Source of the DNA: Duncaniella dubosii
GTDB taxonomy: Bacteria > Bacteroidota > Bacteroidia > Bacteroidales > Muribaculaceae
DNA length: 64,000 nucleotides
Direction of reading: 5' to 3'
Assembly (NCBI RefSeq): GCF_004803915.1
Contig: NZ_CP039396.1
Coordinates: forward strand, 1,736,001-1,800,000
The first letter of the stretch is position 1; each line of letters opens with the position of its first letter. The translations under genes and the position numbers were made by a program. The notes beneath the pieces are model-generated. The model saw nothing but the letters and a program-made list of their open reading frames with translations, made no database searches and had not been told where the DNA came from. Shown here piece after piece: positions 61,246-64,000 of this stretch.

Positions 61246-62457
61246 TTATTCGGGGATAGCGAAGATTACGATACGATTCCAGTCGTTGGTGTCGTAAACC
61301 TGAGTGTTGCTGCCTGCAGCTTCGAGGACGAGGCGGTTTGCATTGATGCCGTAGTCACCGGTGAGGATGTCAGCGACAGCCTGAGCACGGCGTTCTGAAA
61401 GCTTCATGTTGTATTCAGATGTGCCGGTATCCTTGTCGGCATAGCCACGGATGACGATAGTTGCATTTGGGTTGGCCTTCATGTATTCAGCCATGTTGTA
61501 GACATTGACCATTTCCTCTGAAGATACGTAGGCTGAGTTGAGCTTGAAGCGGACAGTCGGGAGGATGGTGGTTGAAGATTCTACGACAGTTTCTGATACT
61601 TCGGGGCAGGGGAGCTGTGCTTCAGCTGCGGCAAGCGCTGCGGAAGTTGTTGCGAGAGCTCCGCGGAGGTCGTTGATCTGTGCGTTGGCGTTGTTGAGAT
61701 AGTTCACGTAGTCACACGGGTTGTAGCGTTTGAACTTCGAACCTGTGAAGTAGAAAGTGAAACCGCCGATTGCCGAGAGATCGATGTCGATAGGACGGCC
61801 GAAAGCTTCGTTGTTGTAGTTGTCGCCGTAGAACTGAGCGCGTCCTTCTGCGAAGAAGTCAACATAGTTGCTGAGGCGGAAGCGGAGCTGCAAGCCGGCT
61901 GAAACCGGGAGAAGCCACTGGTTTTTCTTGATTGAACCGTCGTGGTCCTTGATATCGCCGAGTGACGGCTTGAAGTCATAGACGAATGTGCCGCCGAGTC
62001 CGATGAAGGGGACGATAGAGAAGACTCTGTCAGGATTGTAACCTCCGATGGAGTTGAACATATCCCACATGAAGTCTACGTTGAGGTTGGCGACACGGGC
62101 CTTGGCTGTCACGCCCTGATTCCAGTGCATCGCGCCATAGTAGGCCGAGAAGCGGAAGCCTAAATAGGGTGAGATCCATCGGCCGACACCGAGATTATAG
62201 ATTGCGGTGATACGACGGGCGTCGTCGCCCTTTACCTTTGAGTTCTCCATGAAGGGAGAACGGATACCGGCGCCAAGCTGGATAAACCAGTTGTCTTTCC
62301 ATGAACCGGGGGTGTAGTGGTCCTTGCACTCGACATCCTGTACGAGCACCGGAGTCTCTTCGACTACAACACCTGACACTGTTTCCTGTGCCTTTGCGTC
62401 GTTTGCGCTCCAGAGCATACCGCCTAAAGCCGCTACGATTAACAAATTTCTTTTCAT
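61246..62457 (-). CDS. OmpA-family outer-membrane protein
   Basis: 403 residues from MKRNLLIVAALGGMLWSAND with signal peptide ending near DAKA-QETV; the earlier in-frame start at 62607 is rejected because it would place the signal internally. An N-terminal beta-barrel (about 50-260; WFIQLGAGIRSPFM, YLGFRFSAYYGAMHWN) is followed by a linker with coiled coil (NNANAQINDLRGALATTSAA) and a C-terminal OmpA-like peptidoglycan-binding domain (about 300-400) containing TIVIRGYADKDTGTSEYNMK and LSERRAQAVADIL. It ties the outer membrane to peptidoglycan. Confidence 0.9.
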   Translation of the reverse strand: MKRNLLIVAALGGMLWSANDAKAQETVSGVVVEETPVLVQDVECKDHYTPGSWKDNWFIQLGAGIRSPFMENSKVKGDDARRITAIYNLGVGRWISPYLGFRFSAYYGAMHWNQGVTAKARVANLNVDFMWDMFNSIGGYNPDRVFSIVPFIGLGGTFVYDFKPSLGDIKDHDGSIKKNQWLLPVSAGLQLRFRLSNYVDFFAEGRAQFYGDNYNNEAFGRPIDIDLSAIGGFTFYFTGSKFKRYNPCDYVNYLNNANAQINDLRGALATTSAALAAAEAQLPCPEVSETVVESSTTILPTVRFKLNSAYVSSEEMVNVYNMAEYMKANPNATIVIRGYADKDTGTSEYNMKLSERRAQAVADILTGDYGINANRLVLEAAGSNTQVYDTNDWNRIVIFAIPE

Positions 62458-63424
62458 TCTCTCATAAATTAAAAATGAAACACGTTTTTTAGTAAACTCT
62501 TTTTCTTTTTTTTGATTAAATTTTTTGTGCTTTTTGATTTTTGTCAGAATACCCGTTTTTCCGTGACTCTTCACGACGGGAGTCCTGTTCCCTGTGTGTT
62601 GTTTCACCTTGATTTTACGGTAGGTTTGTTAACTGTCCCGATCTTAGTGAATGTGTTTTGAAGCGTTTTGATTTTATAACATTAATATATTTTTATTTGT
62701 TCATAGACCCTCTTTTTACAATTGAATTTTAACATTTGAGGGTTAAAACAGTTAATTGAGCCATGATGGAGGGAAAATATATGAAATGTTAAAAACAGCG
62801 TATTAGGCTGTTGGTGTCAGCCTTGTGCGGTTAAGTGCCGTGTCGGTAGGCATTGCGGCTGCACATGGCGGATGAGGGGGGATACGTGGTGGAGGATAGC
62901 CCTTCGTGGAAATAATCGGAATAGATGGAATAAGAATGTCTGATGTAATTGATAGCAATATGACTAATTAAGGATTAGGGTGTTATCTGCGGTTTTAAAT
63001 CACACCGGCTGAAAAATTATTTATTTTTTTACTTTCCGTTATAGAACATATATATTTGATGAGTCATACCAATATAAAAGACTAATAATTAGAATTTTAC
63101 GATTATAATACAACTCTTGTGATTCATGGGTACGGTACTAATTTGCGACAAAATTATTAAATTTTTCATAAAGTGCAAAGGTTTCTAAATATTTTAACTA
63201 AATAAATGAAACTGAGGCGTTAAGCTAACTGCTTTTTAGTTAAAATCGGGTTGATACAAGAAGGCATGTGTTAAAATATGCTCATTATTGCCCTAAAAAC
63301 AGAGAGTTGTAGCCATTAACAGATATAATTGTACTATTCAGATAAATACATTTTCTATAACGCGAAGTAGAAAAAAGAATAGAAAATAGCATGAAAGAAA
63401 TCTTATTTATCATTTAACACAAAC
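62458..63424. other. AT-rich intergenic region before the SusC-like gene
   Basis: 967 bases. No credible gene on either strand. It holds the promoter and leader of the OmpA gene (minus, near 62458-62700) and the long upstream region of the SusC-like gene. Several TTTG elements and A/T runs are present near 63000-63400, but I cannot single out a promoter. I see no tRNA, hairpin array or regulator-binding repeat. Confidence 0.4.
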
Positions 63425-64000
63425 ATGAAAGACTTAATCTCAAGTCGTAGTCAATGGCTGCGGCACTTTTTCTTTGCGACGCACTGGAAAACAATGCTAC
63501 TCCTGTTGGTGCTTTGTGTCGGCTTCAATGCCAATGCACAGAATCTCACTGTCTCAGGAACAGTGGTCGACGGCACCGATGAACCAATGATCGGCGCGAC
63601 CGTACAGGTCGATGGTACTAAGAACATCGTTGTCACCGACATCGATGGAAACTTCACCCTTAAGAATGTAGCCAAAAATGCCACCCTCGTAGTGTCGTAT
63701 ATCGGCTATAAGACAGAAAAAATCGCAGTTGACGGCCAGACCAACATCCGCGTAGTGCTTTCGGAAGACTCTGAATCGCTCGACGAAGTTGTTGTGATCG
63801 GTTATGGTGGCACCCGCGCCCGCCGCGACCTCACAGGCTCTGTCGGCTCAGTTTCAGGCGCTAAACTCGCCGCAGTCCCCGTGACCTCTGCCGCAGTCGC
63901 CCTTCAGGGTAAGGTTGCCGGCGTGCAGGTTACCACAGTCGACGGTCAGCCCGGTGCTGATATCAACATCCGTGTGCGTGGTGCGACATCGGTGACACAG
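63425..64000 (+). CDS. SusC-like TonB-dependent receptor, N-terminal part (runs off the window)
   Basis: The first 192 codons. The signal peptide WKTMLLLLVLCVGFNANAQ ends in AQ, typical for this family. A carboxypeptidase-regulatory-like domain follows (LTVSGTVVDGTDEPMIGATV to VDGQTNIRVVLSED, about 45-120), then the TonB box-like SLDEVVVIGYGGTRARRD and the start of the plug domain (VPVTSAAVALQGKVAGVQVT). SusC proteins import glycans or peptides together with a SusD partner, expected just to the right. Confidence 0.93.
   Translation, partial: MKDLISSRSQWLRHFFFATHWKTMLLLLVLCVGFNANAQNLTVSGTVVDGTDEPMIGATVQVDGTKNIVVTDIDGNFTLKNVAKNATLVVSYIGYKTEKIAVDGQTNIRVVLSEDSESLDEVVVIGYGGTRARRDLTGSVGSVSGAKLAAVPVTSAAVALQGKVAGVQVTTVDGQPGADINIRVRGATSVTQ

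Overview
The window is a Bacteroidales chromosome segment carrying an integrated siphophage-type prophage of about 47.4 kb. Host evidence: a SusC-type TonB receptor start at the right edge, an OmpA-type porin with Bacteroidetes features, a recO/tsaD/cinA/rpsT gene set of this order, and TTTG / TAnnTTTG promoters instead of Shine-Dalgarno-led genes. The style of the outer membrane proteins fits Muribaculaceae-like gut bacteria, but that family assignment is an inference.

Left host flank (1-9240): the start of an exported protein; a five-gene minus-strand operon for an acid-sugar pathway (DapA-family lyase, SSS sodium symporter, iron alcohol dehydrogenase, PdxA2-type dehydrogenase, DUF1537-type kinase); rpsT between two identical tRNA-Glu genes; an outer-membrane barrel; recO (frameshifted as read); a small membrane protein; and tRNA-Pro(CGG).

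Prophage (9241-56691): inserted at the 3' end of tRNA-Pro, with imperfect 20/21-bp att repeats. Apart from the integrase and the CI-like repressor, which face right, everything is on the minus strand. From right to left it holds: a repressor / Cro-like switch with an inverted-repeat operator; a LuxR-type regulator; a primase-helicase split by an IS110-family element; small early genes including an exonuclease-BRCT protein and a lipoprotein; a leader RNA (copy B) with a five-gene operon; an iteron/regulatory region; the capsid, terminase and lysis genes; an ArdC operon; the portal, connector, tail and fibre genes; a 0.9-kb gene-free region that folds like a large RNA; a second leader RNA (copy A) with a two-gene operon; the tape measure and a distal tail protein.

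The most interesting signals are RNA-like. Two leaders (near 17.8-18.0 kb and 46.3-46.6 kb) share one architecture: promoter, 5'-end segment b0, two hairpins, then interleaved arms a1-b1-a2-b2 directly before a start codon. The arms differ in sequence between copies but keep long complementarity and identical 27-nt and 17-nt spacers. This resembles the C4 antisense RNA of phages P1/P7 and the CI RNA of P4. The gene-free block at 18438-18823 has four colinear nested long-range helices. Right of attR, a 50-aa peptide resembling a Bacteroidales natural-product precursor sits beside a degenerate-C39/VKOR protein and a thioredoxin.

Right host flank (56692-64000): precursor-like peptide, VKOR protein, thioredoxin, cinA, tsaD, an OmpA-family protein, and the start of a SusC-like receptor.

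Quality note: at least fourteen genes or gene segments, plus the tRNA-Pro acceptor stem, are broken in a way that one missing base repairs, nearly always in a G/C run. I read these as probable base-calling deletions and give repaired coordinates, but real decay cannot be excluded from sequence alone.
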